Assembly (NCBI GenBank): GCA_963693085.1
Contig: OY856413.1
Span: 106,509,501-106,573,500 of the forward strand
Source of the DNA: Alisma plantago-aquatica
Lineage: Eukaryota; Streptophyta; Magnoliopsida; Alismatales; Alismataceae
Direction of reading: 5' to 3'
Length of the DNA: 64,000 bases
In this document: positions 49,301 through 62,548 of the stretch, in pieces
Layout of the letters: each line of letters opens with the position of its first letter
How positions within the stretch are numbered: the stretch's first letter is position 1
Translations under genes and position numbers: made by a program
Notes under the pieces: generated by a model
What the model was told of the DNA's origin: nothing
Databases searched by the model: none
Seen by the model: only the letters and a program-made list of their open reading frames with translations

Positions 49301-51100
49301 TGATAACACCAAATTTTGTGATGTTTTTGGCCCTTATTTCATTATCAAATCTGCCCTTTTAAACTATTTTCCTCTCCTTTTTGTCATGTTTTTGCATAAA
49401 CAGACCACACTATGCTCTTAACTCAATATTATCGTCTTTTGCAGAGTTTTCCTCATTTTTCAACTCATTTATCAGCAAAAAGGCCCGTCCCGGCCCACGA
49501 ACGTGTTCCACCTACATCGGCCTTCTTAACAACTAGTTGGCTGATACGCTCGCTACTTGACACAGGGCAGCACGATACACTACCGCGCGAGAAGCAACGG
49601 ACGAGCGATACACCATTTACCCGATAGGGAGCCGAACTCGCCACGACAACTGAAGCGTGTCACGCGATACAAGCCACCCACCGATAGGCGCCACTCGTCA
49701 TGATGACCGACACGCTTACAGCCCGACATCCTTGTGTCGGGCGACACGCATATCAGGAATCCCTGAATCCATGATGGTGGAGCTGAAGGAGGACACGTGG
49801 TGCCCGGAGGACCACAACCTCTCCCAACCGCTGCCTATAAATAGCAGCTACATGACTCCGATGGGAGGGGTCAGAATCTCTCAAAAGCCAACTTGGGAAA
49901 GAATCTGGAGCTAGCGTGTCGTGCCTCAGAGGTGTACCGGGCGATACTAGGTGAGTAGTTCCCCGGCCCGAGAGGGAGGGAATGGTTCACTTAGGATTGG
50001 CCCCGGGCACCGCTGCAGACCGATATCAGCCAACAAGGACACCCGATATGAGTACCCCATACTCGAAGCAAAACTCTGGCCCATCACGATACCAAGCCCA
50101 ATATGTATCACCAGTCACGGCGTGTCGCCCAAGAGGGTGCCGCCCGACACGATCATATCGGGCATGAGCGCTCCGCACGATACGTCTGCCCATCATGAGC
50201 ATGTCGCCCGAGAGGGTGTGCCGCCCGACACGGGTGTATCGGGCAAGGCTCTCGCCTGGTATCGGGCTGGAGGATCTGCTGCTGCCTGTCACCCTTCTAA
50301 ATCAAGAAGGTGACATTTATCTTTACTTATTTCAGTCATTTACTTTCTTTACTTATGCAATGTAACCAGACCCTTTTATGCTAATGGAATTAGAAGAGTT
50401 TTAATTAACTGTTGCTTTATGTTTGGTCCCTTTTGTTGGATGATTGTTTTGTTTAACATCCAAACTCTAGCTTGTACGCTTGGATCACATTTCAACTAGC
50501 TACCAAATCGTGTTTTCCCATTGCAGCAGCCTCGAGAGAGGTGTTTTGGCTCTAGTGTTTGGTCCGATACGGGAGTATGAGAGTGCCCAGGATTGGAGTT
50601 GCTTTAGTAACCTTTCCACTCTAACTTAAGACCAGCAGCCTCGAGAGAGGTGTTGATGCTTAGTTAGAGGTACCCGCTTCGAGAGAAGGGGTACATGATG
50701 TTTCTTCTGCCGCTTGTTTTACCGAAGCTTTCTCCTTCGTTCCTTACTAAAGCGTTAGTATTATACTCTCCGTTTCCGTTGCGCGAAAACCCTAAAAACT
50801 GATAAACCTTTAAAACCTTATTTTTCCTTGTAGCTCCAGTTGGAGATAGTTTTCTTTTATTTTATCAATCTTAGCCTGTTGTTCCCTTGGGGAACTTGAT
50901 CATCTCCTTACCCATACCGGAGTGTACCGTGTCGATTCCACATTCCCAACACTACCACCCTTGTCCCTGTGTTCGACCCCGTATATCTACTTTGACCCCA
51001 TAATAAAGTTGCGGGAGCCTAGAACGTTTCAGGTTATAAATTTAAAAGTCCGACTACTTCAAATCCGCTCCCCTTGCAGACGCGCGATTTAGGCCGGTCA
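49301..51100 (+). mobile_element. Athila-like 3' LTR
   Basis: Same ends and layout as the 5' LTR, with TATAAATA at 49836-49843 and words at 49540-50270. It is followed at once by GTGAT. Confidence 0.95.
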
Positions 51101-52287
51101 GTGATGCACCACTGTGGGAGGGTCCTAAGGAACTATAGGACAACTCTCAACTGATAATACATAAGAGATGTTAATAAGAGGAAGAAGTAAGCCCTTGAGC
51201 AATGGAACTACCTGGACCTGACTGAGTGGAATGCTTTTGTTACCAGGAGAAATACTAATGAATTCAAGGTATTAAGCATCACCCACAATTTAATTAATAT
51301 ACATTCTTATGAATTCACCTATTCATGATTGAGCTTGATTGTTACTAACCAATTCAATGTGATTACTAACAAGGATATGAGCGATGCTCAAAGAGAAAGG
51401 CATGCACTGAATGCACACGAACACACGATAGGTCCAATTGGCTATGCAACTCTTCACAAAAAACTAAAGACGTCTTCTGTTTAGCAGCCTACTGCTCCTA
51501 ATACTGAGACTGGTGAGTCTGCTACTATTACTCCCGCACCTCTGCATCACCATGATATGTGGATAGTTGGGAAGAAAAACAAAAATGGATATATAGACAA
51601 CCCCACAACTGCTGAGGTGGCTGCAAAAATGGTAAAATTCAACTCAAAGCAATTAGCATTGATGATTGTTATGTTGACTTACCAATTTCTATTGATGATG
51701 ATTAGTGTGATGATGATCAGCGGGAGCTTTCCGAATAGAGGAAGAAAGCCTCGTTCATCCCTGAGGGCACAAGGGATGAATTGACAGTTTCTCTCAGTAA
51801 CCTAGAGTATCCTGGACATGATAGGGATATAGGGGATGGAGTGGGCCTAAGAGCATTCTTAGGGCCATCACAACACAAAGATGTCCAAAAAGGGGGAATT
51901 TCAAAAGCTGAGGTAACCTATTCTTTTTTAGAATATTATTGGAAAGAGAATTCATGAATCAAAAAGAATTTCTTTTGGCCATGTATAGGTAGATCAGTTA
52001 GTTGATAAAAGAGTAGATGATTTACTTGATAAGAGAGTCCAAGAAGCATTGAGCAAGTAGTAGGCACCTCAGTCTGCCACTTCGATAGTACCTGTGGCAT
52101 GCCGCTCTTCCCCTACAATAGAGGTGGTTGGGAGTGATCCTGTAGAGGTGGTTGGGAGTAATCCTGTAGACCCACCACCTAGCACATCTGCTGTAAATAT
52201 TTTAGTGACATAGTATCTAGTCTTTTCAAGATGATATGTTTATTTATGTATATAACATACTCTATGTAAATTTGTAGGGGTTGAATC
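51101..52287 (+). pseudogene. CACTA second gene, middle part
   Basis: It resumes right after the Athila 3' LTR. Fragments include ALEQWNYLDLTEWNAFVTRR, then SDAQRERHALNAHEHTIGPI, GYATLHKK near 51380, and HHHDMWIVGKKNKNGYIDN near 51550; all have the order seen in Transposase_24 proteins. Stops occur near 51150 and 51780. A 24-bp tandem repeat (TAGAGGTGGTTGGGAGT-ATCCTG) lies at 52119-52166. The segment is cut by Copia 2 at 52288. Confidence 0.65.
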
Positions 52288-52806
52288 TATTGGGTTTTAG
52301 GTGAGGGAGAAGGCATTAGAAATAAAATTTCTCTCTCACCACAAAACCATAACTACAGATCACATCAACGACTATGAAATAGGAAGGATGGTTTTAGCGA
52401 GGTGTACCTGATCCTGAGGCTTGATCAACGACAATACCTCACAGCAAGTGCGGTCTTCACCCACCTGTCCTGACCTGGACCTGGACTGCAGTTGACCATC
52501 ATTCTCCTGAGTGGTAGAAACCTCCCGCCTCTATAGATAGACCACACAGACCACCGAGAACTCTAGTCATCCTATCCTACAGGACACTAGAAGGAGTCAT
52601 CCCCTTCTTTCAGCGTACTAGTCACCGACACACTCTCCCACAATCAGTTGTCGTCCTGTATTTGTCTTTCCCTTATTGTACCTCCCTAGTCGGGTAGCAC
52701 TTGCTTGGGCTCTCTCGATTACCACAACCAGAGAGGACAACAACTTTGCAGATCCACTGATGTTCTGAGTTGTGTTACTTGAGAAGCCCCCAATACCCCT
52801 CTATAT

Positions 52807-53549
52807 CATTGTTCAAGAAAGCGGTATGCGGTGTATAGGCGGAGGGGGTACCACATAGAGAATATGCGGTATGGGGGAGTATATACGAGAGTATATATGG
52901 TTTTGGATTTTTTCATTAAACTAATTATTATATAAAATAATATATTGAAAACATAAATAAAAATATACAAATATATATTAGGCACTTATGTGTATTTACA
53001 TCTAAACATATTAGTACGCATGCATGACACACTTATATATGTATACATGTCTATATATCAAATGTTTTTGTAATGAATGTACACATTTTGAAATATATGT
53101 ATATCAATGTAAAAATATGGTAAGGGAGTGTGTATAAATGTGAGTAAATCAAAATGCATGTACACATGTACAAATGTGTTTGTATATGTAGGTATATTAC
53201 ATTGTATATATACATATATGTGTCAAACGATATTCATATAATTGTACAAATGTGTGTGGAAATTATTCTATGTATTACAATGCATACATATTCATGAATG
53301 ACTATATATTTAAATTTTAATGTATATTGAAATGATTGTATATTTATGATTGTATGTATGAAACACATGGACATTAGTTGTGGGATTATCAAAAGGCGAA
53401 GTTTAATCGGTCGCTTAATCGGCCAAGATGGAGTATATGCGGCCCATGACCGCTTAGTGGACTGATTAGCAATATGCGGTGTGGTTGGGTGACCAAATAG
53501 GCATAAGCGAGAGTATATGCAGCTGTGTGGACCAATTTCCTAAATAGTG
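52807..53549. mobile_element. hAT-type non-autonomous element (MITE)
   Basis: 743 bp, AT-rich, non-coding, flanked by the 8-bp duplication CTCTATAT (52799-52806 and 53550-53557). The ends CATTGTTCAAGAAAGCGG and (complement) CACTATTTAGGAAATTGG match at 12 of 18 positions. Its absence from the right LTR at about 60457-60466 confirms it. An 8-bp duplication and CA-starting termini indicate hAT. GCGG/ATGCGG words recur near both ends. Confidence 0.9.
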
Positions 53550-53552
53550 CTC

Positions 53553-53560
53553 TATATATA
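53553..53560 (-). promoter_or_regulatory. TATA box of the Copia 2 left LTR
   Basis: TATATATA on the minus strand, equal to 60461-60468 in the right LTR. The MITE now lies directly downstream in the direction of transcription. Confidence 0.6.
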
Positions 53561-55153
53561 GGAGGGGTCAGGGTCAGGGTTCTCATCCCCGAGCAATGCA
53601 GGATTAAAGTGGGAGTAGAAGGGTCCAAAATTTCCATGAACTGATTGCACTGCGACAGCTGAACCGGTCATTTCACAAACAAACTGGTCAGTTGGGAGTG
53701 TGATCCGGTCGGTTCACTTTGTGAATTGGTCGGTTCGCATCCCAGACTTGCCTCCAATTGACTTTCCTTATTTATTTCTAATCAATGCAAAGATCAATTA
53801 TTGTGCCAATTGAATTGTACAAGTGAAATGAAAACTTTCCTCACAAATCAGGACAACCCAACCTTGCTTGTTTGGTCTAGTCAAACCGATAAAATCACCA
53901 AGTGAACTAGTCATCTAACTGACCATGAGCCGATCGGTTCACCCAGTGAACCAGTCGGTTGGTGGTCCAGATTGTGTAGAACACAATCAGTGCAGTTCTC
54001 AATCAATTTGACACTCAAATTAGTTAGTTCAATACTTGAACTTGATGATTCTGAGTCAAGTCAATTGATTGAATGTTTGATTGAGTACCTAAACACCTTT
54101 AGTAATCGATCCAAACATCATTCATGGATAAACTCCTCTTCCAAGTAAATCCTTTGTGTGTGACCCTATAGGTCCCATTTCACGTTGGCAGTGAATGTCC
54201 ATAACTAGCTTATGATATCACAAGAAAAGAGCAGTGCCTAGTTGCACATCAGTGCTACCCAAGTGAAAAGGAAAGTTGGAGAACAACTTTCAATCCTACA
54301 GTCTGTGATTGGTGTTCTAGTGAATGTATAATTCCTTTGTATCTGATATCCTGAATGAACTCAAGGCATGGAATTGTCATCCTTTCAACGTTCATTCATG
54401 TTCCTTGATCCAAAGCAGACTGTCTGAGATATGTGTGCCATCAATATCACATATTGTCTCACACGTGCATGCTCATGCCTTTCTCAGTCTCACTTATCAA
54501 GTGGCCATGGACATCATACTCCCTTAGGAGGGACAATCCCATATCTATCACATGTAGTCAAAACCTCATGTATCAAAGTCACCCAACCATCACCTTTATA
54601 ACAATCCATATTTCAAGACTGCATTTGATGATATCAAATTGTACCCAACAACATGTGATGAGTAAAATGATTTCAGGTCTAAGAATTACAATCCCCACCA
54701 TCATTGTGAGAGATGACTGTGACTACCATGCCATGGTTTCATGTGTCACTCTCATGGTGGGTCTGTCCGATACACTGTTCTCTAACATGTATCTATGTGC
54801 TTGGTTTGATATCACATATCATGACTAATGAGACTTTTTCATCAACCAACACACACTCTAGTCTTGTTATGTCATTGTTGTCTATCAACCTTCCACAATG
54901 ACATCTGACTAGGAACAAAACAAGAATGTACAAACTCTTAGCATCCTCATGATCTCATTGTTCAGGTCCTCAACCTGAAGACATATGTCATTGAGTACTG
55001 TCATTCTCTAGACATTCATTTTGTTATATCATTATTTCATAATTGATTGAACCAAAATAAATTGGAAGCTTTCCTTTGATATTTATCAAATCAATCATAA
55101 TGTATCCCAATCTACTCATCCTATGATTGGCTCTCAGGGCATACATACCAATA

Positions 55154-55168
55154 GACTCCCACTTGCAC
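55154..55168 (-). other. Polypurine tract complement, Copia 2
   Basis: GACTCCCACTTGCAC is the reverse complement of GTGCAAGTGGGAGTC, directly inside the left LTR. Confidence 0.85.
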
Positions 55169-57639
55169 TGTAAGCCAATCACCTTTGAATCATATTCTTA
55201 GCGATCTCCAAACATGTCCCACATGCTTTTGCTGCTCCAGTGCTAACACAGTGAGTCAACAACACTTTGCTTTAGTCGATATATTGTATGTTTCACATCT
55301 CTTCACTGTATGAAATATTGTATGAGATGGAGTTGCCATAATATGTGATCTGATATTCCTTGCCTAACACTTAGCTCCATTGTTTGACTCAGTATTACTA
55401 CTTGTCATCAATGGTTGGAATATCTATAAGTTCATGTCTATGAACTTCTAGATCCATATAATATCCTCTACTATTCATAACACAAGGATACTCGACATTC
55501 CCTTTTAGAATTAAATGACTTTTAAATCAGAACGTCCATTTATCAACTCATATTCACTTTTATATTTTATATTTTGTGATCAATTTCTGTCATTTTGGAA
55601 GCTTTCATTAGTGTAACTCTTTACACCCAACTCTTCCTTATATTACCATAGAACTTGTACTTCATAAGTACCAAACAGGTTCTTCATGGTATACCAGTGA
55701 CCCTCATTGGAAGTAGACAAACATCCACTTGTCTCACGAGTTAACAAGATGAGCATATCATATTGTCATGTCCAATACATTCAAGATGATGAATGCATAT
55801 TTTCTTGTCATGTCCAATACATACAAGATAATGGGATGATTACATACATGATAGATCCATATCTATCTTTGTTTTCCTATTCTTTGTAAGAATTTGGGAC
55901 ACTTGGCATCTGAGATACTAACTCCATGTAACATGGACAAGTTTTCTCCCACTGAATCTGTGCATACTGAACCCTTCAGTACATATTGCCAATGTATGTT
56001 CTCTCTTTACCAGGTCAAGAGATTTTTCAAGAACTATCTCTATAGATCTCTATTCCTATCACATAGGACATTTCTCTATCTTCCCTGAAAGATATTTCCA
56101 CACTAGTTTCCATTTTAGAACATTTCATTCCTCATCATCATGTGGAATGTGAATATGCTCCCACTAAATCTTCGTAATCATAGATCCCTTCTTTATTTTG
56201 ATATATCAGTCAAACCTTTTGACTATATAATCAAAGTAAAGACTCCAACTCTGAGTTTCTTGCACTTAACCAATCACATTGATTAATCTCTTGTAACTTA
56301 TAGACTGCATAGACTGCATTTGCATTAATGGAATTTTAAAACTATTTAGGTTGTGTCACGTACACATCCTTATCTTATTCCTACTAGGAATGCGGTTTTA
56401 ATATCTATATGCCAAATTTCATAGTCATTACGTTTCAACAACAAGCATGATTCTTCTTCTAAATGTCATCCATGTCAGTCTTAACTCTTAAGACCCAATT
56501 GCACTAACATGTTTTGTCCCAACAAGTGCTACCATTAAGGTCATACCTAATGATTTTCATGGAAGTCATTTTGGATCTTATGGCCTTAAACCATAACTCA
56601 AAATCTGGTTCCTCAACATCATCTAGCTTATTGGCTTATCATATGACCAATTCATCACCTAGATATATGAGGTGTATCTGTTACATAAGGAATTTGAGAA
56701 CCCAAAACACTTGTGATTCTTAATCTCCTTTATTTAGTGTTAAGCATGTTCTTTTAGAAGAATTCTAGAAGATTAGTTATTTGATGATCATGCTCTAACT
56801 ATTTAGAGTATGATTCCTTCTTTGATTTAGACATCACTATGCCTTAATCTTGAGTTCTCTATGATACATTATCATAATTACTCACAAGGTCCTTAAACAT
56901 TTGGTTTAAGTATCCCATTCATTGATCTCATCACAGAATTAATACTTTTACCAAGTTTGTACTTCATTTATGATATTCTTGAACACTTCAAGATATTCAT
57001 ATTGGTATTTCACTAAACACCATCTGAAACATTAGCATTTATTCCAATGGGCATGTATATACATCAATATGTATTATACATAATAGAATAGTCATTCTAT
57101 CACTACCTCTAGTGAAGATTGACTTATCATCATGCCCAAGACATTCATGTCTCTTAATGGTTTACTAACAAAAAGAGTCTAGCTTATCCATCAGCATGGA
57201 ACTAGAAATGAATTTCTCATGATAATGCTAATTAATTGTTTGAGTCATCAATAACCTTTAGGTATCATTTACTTTATCTCATGCATACCAAGTACCACAA
57301 GATAAATAAGTCATTGCCACAAAAGATCATATCTTTGAAATTGAAACATCAACTTTATTGATAGACATCCTTTTCATTACAAGATGCAGAAATAAAGTGT
57401 TTCTATTTATTAGCAAATTGAAATAGCAGTTCATAATTCTATTACATGCCCTTTGGGCTAAAATAAACTGAAAGGTACTCCTATATATGGCAGCAACACT
57501 TACTCCAATGATGAGTGCTCCTTCTTGGTCCTTTCACAAAGGCCATCAGTTCTTTTCAGATCCTGCTTATCATATATGTCATATCTATGTCTTGGTATCG
57601 TATACCTAAGATAAAGAAGTGTTTCAAGTTTATTTCATG
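55169..57639 (-). pseudogene. Copia 2 pol remnant
   Basis: Co-linear with Copia 1 pol: RNase H traces near 55200-55450, RT near 55680-56110 (parallel to 9910-10120), the integrase-RT linker near 56560, and integrase traces near 56880-57060. No frame stays open for more than a few dozen codons. The gag to RT interval is too short for a whole protease plus integrase, so an internal deletion is likely. Confidence 0.6.
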
Positions 57640-58505
57640 ATACCTGAGGTGGAGAATTCCATCCCCTCCTTATTCTTCTTCTTTTGTTCATCCAGATAGA
57701 GAGGACAATTTGTCCTCCAATGTCCTGGCTCTTGACAATGGTGACATTTGCCTCCCTTGTTCATTCCTCCTTTGGCCTTGAGAGATGAAGATGACTTGGA
57801 CTATTGGCTAGCATCAGTTGCCTTCTTTGCTTTGCCCTTACCCTTTCCTTTAGACTTACCCTTATTTCTACTGATCAACATCACATATTTGGGTTTGTCT
57901 TTCTTCATCTGTGCCTCAGCTATCCTCAACATGCCCAACAACTCTATCAGTGGCCTATCAAAATTGTTCATGTTGTAGTTCATCACAAACTGATTGTAGG
58001 ATTCTAGCAACGATTGCAATATCACATCAGTAGACAACTCTTGGCTCAGAGGGAATCCCAGTCTTGTCAGGTTCTCCCCATACCCAATCATCTTGAGTGT
58101 GTGAGGACCAAATGGATCTCCTTCTGTCATGACACACTTGAACAGTGCCCTGGAGACATCATATCTCTCTTGCCGTGCTTGGTCTTGATACATGTTCTTG
58201 AGATGGTGAACCATCTCAATGACATCCATGATCTCATGTTTTCTCTGCAACTCATAGTTCATTGAGCATAACATCAAGCACTTCACATCAATGACATCTT
58301 CAGTATGCTTCTTGTAAGCATCCCTTTCTGCCTTTGGTGCGGTGGGAGTGGGTTCCTTTGGCACTGGTGTATCTAGGACATAGAGCTTGCAATCTCGAGT
58401 GAAAACAATTCTCAATGTCCTAAACCAATCATGGAAATTATTCCCATTTAGCCTATCCTTCTCAAGGACCGATTGCAACAAAAAGTGATTATTGTTTACA
58501 ACCAT
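57640..58505 (-). pseudogene. Copia 2 gag (UBN2-type), one stop
   Basis: A 234-codon open frame (58505 down to 57804) starts MVVNNNHFLLQSVLEKDRLNGNNFHDWFRTL-style (LNG.NF..W), with YELQRKHEIMDVIEMVHHLKNMY and FVMNYNMNNFDRPLIELLGML, the usual UBN2 gag layout. A Lys/Gly-rich stretch precedes a TAG at 57801. The same frame then gives an intact CX2CX4HX4C zinc knuckle, CHHCQEPGHWRTNC (about 57713-57755). Gag would package the element RNA. This is the best preserved ORF of the Copia elements here. Confidence 0.85.
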
Positions 58506-59912
58506 TTGTTCTACAAAAGGGAATATGCAATTTCAGTCCAAAAATCTTTTGACTTAATTTGATTGATTTGAAAAATTTGATGATATAATTAGGCCTTTAA
58601 TTAATTATCACTCCCACTATTTTGTTTTAATTGATAGCCCTCACCATCAATTTGGAAGATTATAGCGTACAACCTTCTAGTGAGCCAAGATCCAAAACAA
58701 TTGAATTATTACCCAGCCAATGCCAGCATCCATAATCAATTATTAAGGTAGGTAACACTTTACCAATTGCATCATATGCAGCTCTTGGATAGATGACATG
58801 CACAACTATTTGCCATGACCATCTCCATGCCTCTAAGTGCTTAATCCCATTAAGATCACTTAGTTAAGCCCGACCCAAAAGCCAACACGATAGAAGTGCA
58901 CCCCGCTTGGAGGGCCCACACAACTACCATCACACTTCCACGAGATAGACTGTGCACCACCCTTGGGATGCCTACGCTTGTCGATCAAGCTTTTCATGTG
59001 TTCCGCTTATGGAAAGCATCTAAGACTTAATATTATATTTAGGGGTTTTAATATTCTTATATATGCATATATGTATCCAATCACCACATATATAGTACAT
59101 ATCATATACATGCTATATCCCACAATGAAAGCATGTAATAATGATAAAACGATAATTATGGCCATCCTATTGTAATTCTTTAAGCCATAAGGAATTACGG
59201 TCATCTAGGTCTACTTCACATGCAACCTGTTGTTGATGAATATCTTGTGCTTAGGCCATTCTGGGTTTGATCAGCTCGTCACATGACTGATTAGCTCGCC
59301 TCCGGGCCGATCGGTTGGTTATCTTGAATAGATCGTCTGGCTCCTCCAGACGGTCAGTTCATCCAGTCGTCTTCCCCTCATCAGGCCTCTAGCTGCACCA
59401 TCAGCCAATCGTCTCAGTCCACTAGCCGACCGGTTGGCACCTCCGACCGATCGTCTCGCACCTCCAGCCGCTCGTTTGGGCACCTTCCAGTCTTCAACAT
59501 AATAGGAAATAAACTATCCGACTTTTACAAAAATTTTGGGAAACCCCGAGTTACATTCGGGGGGAGCAAAGGTAGAAGAGAATCTTGAGTTATCTTGAGT
59601 TACATCAAGAAAAGAAGAAGAGGGATCAGTACGTAGACTGAGAACAAATAACCACAACCAACCAAGCACACATAGGGGTTTATAGGCGATAACCACGCTA
59701 CACATCCACCATGAAAACCATTTTGAGTGACGCATATCGTTTGCATATATATACCATATCATATATGTATATATTAGTTTGAGATCATGTGGCATTAATC
59801 AGATATTTAGACCAGTCCTTTAAATATTCACATCATATGCAATAAATAAAAGACGATAAAACCAAAAACCCGATCATATCGATTAATCCTAAAACATAGT
59901 ACGTTAACTTGG
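58506..59912 (-). other. Copia 2 5' leader
   Basis: Non-coding. It has a cluster of words such as GACCGATCG, CGACCGGTTGG and CCGATCGGTTGG at 59270-59480, the same type as in the LTR. A short TTATCTTGAGTTAC repeat lies near 59590. Confidence 0.7.
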
Positions 59913-59923
59913 CTCTGATACCA
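59913..59923 (-). other. Primer binding site complement, Copia 2
   Basis: CTCTGATACCA, directly left of the LTR start TGTTGGG at 59925. Confidence 0.9.
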
Positions 59924-59924
59924 C

Positions 59925-62055
59925 TGTTGGGTTTTAAGTGAGGGAGAAGGCAGTGGAAAGAATATTTTTCTCTCACCACAAAACCATAACCATAGATCAC
60001 ATCAACGACTATGGAACCAGAAGGATGGTTTTAGCGTGGTGTACTTGGTCCTGAGGCTTGCTCAGTGAAAATACCTCACAACAAGTGCAGTATTCACCCA
60101 CCTATCTTCGACACCATCTGTGCAACTCCTGGTCCTGACCCAGACTGCGGTTGACCATCATTCTCCTGAGCGGTAGAAACCTCCCGCCTCTATAAATAGT
60201 CCACATGAACCACCAGAAACTCTAGTCGTCCTCTCCTATAGGACACTAGAAGGATTCGTCCCCTTTTGTTGACATACTAGTCACCGACACACTCTTCCAC
60301 AACCAGTTGTCATCATGTAGTTGACTTTCCCTTGCTATGCCTCCCTAGTCGGGTAGCACTTGCTTGGGCTCTCTCAATTATCACAACCAGAGAGGACAAA
60401 AACTTTGCAGAGCAACTGATGTTCTAAGTTGTGTTACTTGAGAAGCCCCCAGTACCCCTCTATATATAGGAGGGGTTAGGGTTCTCAGCCCTGGGCAATG
60501 CAGGATTAAAGTGGGAGTAGAAGGGTCCAAAATTTCCATGAACTGATTGCACTACGACAGCCGAACCGGTCATTTCACAAACAAATCGGTCAGTTGGGAG
60601 TTTGAGCCGGTTGGTTCACTTTATGAATAAGTCGGTTCACATCCCAGACTTGCCTCCAATTGACTTTCCTTGTTCGTTTCTAATCAATGCAACGATCAGT
60701 TCTTGTCCCAATCAAATTGTGCAAGTGAAACGAAAACTTTTCTCACAAATCGGGACAACCCAACCTTGCTCATTTAGTCCAATCAAACTGATCAGTTCAC
60801 CAAATGAACTGATTATCTCACTGACCATGAGTCGATCAGTTCACCCAGTGAACCGGTCGATTGGTGGTCCAGATTGTACAGAACACAGTCAATGCAGTTC
60901 TCAATCAATCTGACACTCAAATCAATTAGTTCAACACTTGAACTTGATGATTCTGAGTCAAGTCAATTGATTGAATGTTTGATTGAGTACCTAAACACCT
61001 TTAGTAATCAATCCAAATATCATTCATGGATAAACTCCTCTTCCAAGTAAATCCTTTGTGTGCTACCCTATAGGTCCCATTTCACGTTGGCAGTGAATGC
61101 CCATAACTAGCTTATGACATCACAAGCAAAGAGCGGTGCCTAGTCGCACATCAGTGCTACCCAAGTGAAAAGGAAAGTTGGAGAACAACCTTCAATCCTA
61201 CAATCTGTGATTGGTGTTCTAGTGAATGTATAATTCCTTTGTCTCTAATATCTTGAATAAACTCAAGACATGGAACTGTCATCCTTCTAATGTTCATTCA
61301 TGTTCCTTGATCCAAAACAGACTATCGGAGATATGTGTGCCAACAATATCACATATTGACTCACATGTGCATGCATATGCCTTTCTCAGTCTCACTTACC
61401 AAGTGTCCATGGACATCGTACTCCCTTAGGAGGGACAATCCCATATCTATCACTCATAGTCAAAACCCCATGTGTCAAAGTCACCCAACCATCACCTTTA
61501 TAACAATCCATATTTCAAGACTGCATTTGATGATGTCAAAGTGTACCCAACGACATGTGATGAGTAAAGTGATTTTAGGTCTAAGAATCACAATCACCAC
61601 CATCACTGTGAGAGTTGACTATGACTACCATGTCATGGTTCCATGTGTCACTCTCATGGTGGGTCTGTCCGATACACTGTTCTCTAACATGTATCTATGT
61701 GCTTGGTTTCATATCACATATCATGACTAATGCGACTTTGTCATCAACCAACACACACTCTAGTCTTGCTATGTCATTGTTTTCTATCAACCTTCCATAA
61801 TGACATCTGACTAGGGACAAAACAAGAATGTACAAACTCTTACCATATGCATGATCTCATTGTTTAGGTGCTCAACCTGAAGACATACGTCATTAAGTAC
61901 AATCATTCTCTAGACATTCATTCTAATCTATCATTATCTCATAACTGATTGAACCAGAATAAATTGGAAGCTTGCCTTTGATATTTATCAAATCAATCAT
62001 AATGCATCCCAATCCAATCATCCTATGATTGGCTCTCAGGGCATACATACCAACA
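59925..62055 (-). mobile_element. Copia 2 5' LTR
   Basis: 2,131 bp, TGTTGGG to ACCAACA. TATATATA is at 60461-60468 (minus). Word cluster (AACCGGTC, GAACCGGTCG, GTCGATCAGTTC) at 60555-60870. Confidence 0.9.
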
Positions 62056-62181
62056 AAATCCATGCCGTATAAAAAGGAAAGAATTTGTCATTGTAGAGGG
62101 CGTGGCTTACCCACATTTCTAGGGCACACAATTCATGGCACTCCAATACTCGATGGTGCGGTTCTGACGTGATATTTTGAA
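62056..62181 (+). pseudogene. CACTA second gene, 3' fragment
   Basis: After Copia 2, one plus frame reads EFVIVEGVAYPHF and GTQFMAL. This resembles the conserved (V)VAEG.AYP stretch near the C-terminus of Transposase_24-like proteins. The match is short and has one stop, so the call rests mainly on the target duplication linking it to 52287. It is ended by the next LTR element at 62182. Confidence 0.45.
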
Positions 62182-62199
62182 TGCACTAACAAACTCACT

Positions 62200-62220
62200 C
62201 GGGGTTGAAATCCCCGAGCT
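62200..62220. repeat. Perfect short hairpin near the LTR end
   Basis: CTCGGGG-TTGAAAT-CCCCGAG: a 7-bp stem with a 7-nt loop. Confidence 0.7.
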
Positions 62221-62548
62221 TTTACCAAAACCAAAGTGCAATAATACAACCCGCAAGAGGACGGGTCTTATCACAGTATAGTTAAGGATCGAACCCAAAG
62301 GACAACGTTTTTAAGAATCTTGGTCAGTCTAGTCTAGTTCGAGTTAAGACTAATATTTAAAATGATAGGTTGAATTGAGGCTAATTAAACTAATTGCAAG
62401 AAAGTAAAAGCTGAATTAAAGTTGGATTTAGATCAATGATAAGGAATCGCTGGGATGGTATCGGGTTTCACCACAGCTACACACACAAAAACTTTCAATC
62501 GCAAACAATCCAGGCAAGATATATCAATCCAAATAGAGCTGCTGCAGA

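Larger units (their letters stand above)
35020..51100 (+). mobile_element. Athila-like Ty3/gypsy element with extra 3' ORFs
   Basis: 16,081 bp with LTRs of 1,817 and 1,800 bp, 5-bp target duplication GTGAT (35015-35019 and 51101-51105), a TGGCGCC-type primer site and a polypurine tract. Order: gag, protease, RT, RNase H, integrase (to 42698), a 1.3-kb spacer, an Athila-type ORF (43991-45646), then a long ORF ending in a Ulp1-like domain (45793-48282). All ORFs have stops. In the first 104 LTR bases I count four differences between the two LTRs, so the insertion is not recent. An RTE fragment is nested at 46625. Confidence 0.95.
52288..55153 (-). mobile_element. Copia 2 3' LTR with MITE
   Basis: TATTGGGTTTTAGG to CATACATACCAATA. 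Without the 743-bp MITE and its 8-bp duplication it is about 2.1 kb, the same as the right LTR. CCGGTCGGTTCA-like words are at 53660-53960. Confidence 0.9.
52288..62055 (-). mobile_element. Copia element 2 (minus strand)
   Basis: Left LTR 52288-55153 (enlarged by a MITE), right LTR 59925-62055, primer site complement at 59913-59923, and polypurine tract complement at 55154-55168. The target duplication is GAATC (52283-52287) and AAATC (62056-62060), one base changed. Gag is well preserved, pol is decayed and short. It lies in the CACTA second gene. Confidence 0.92.
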
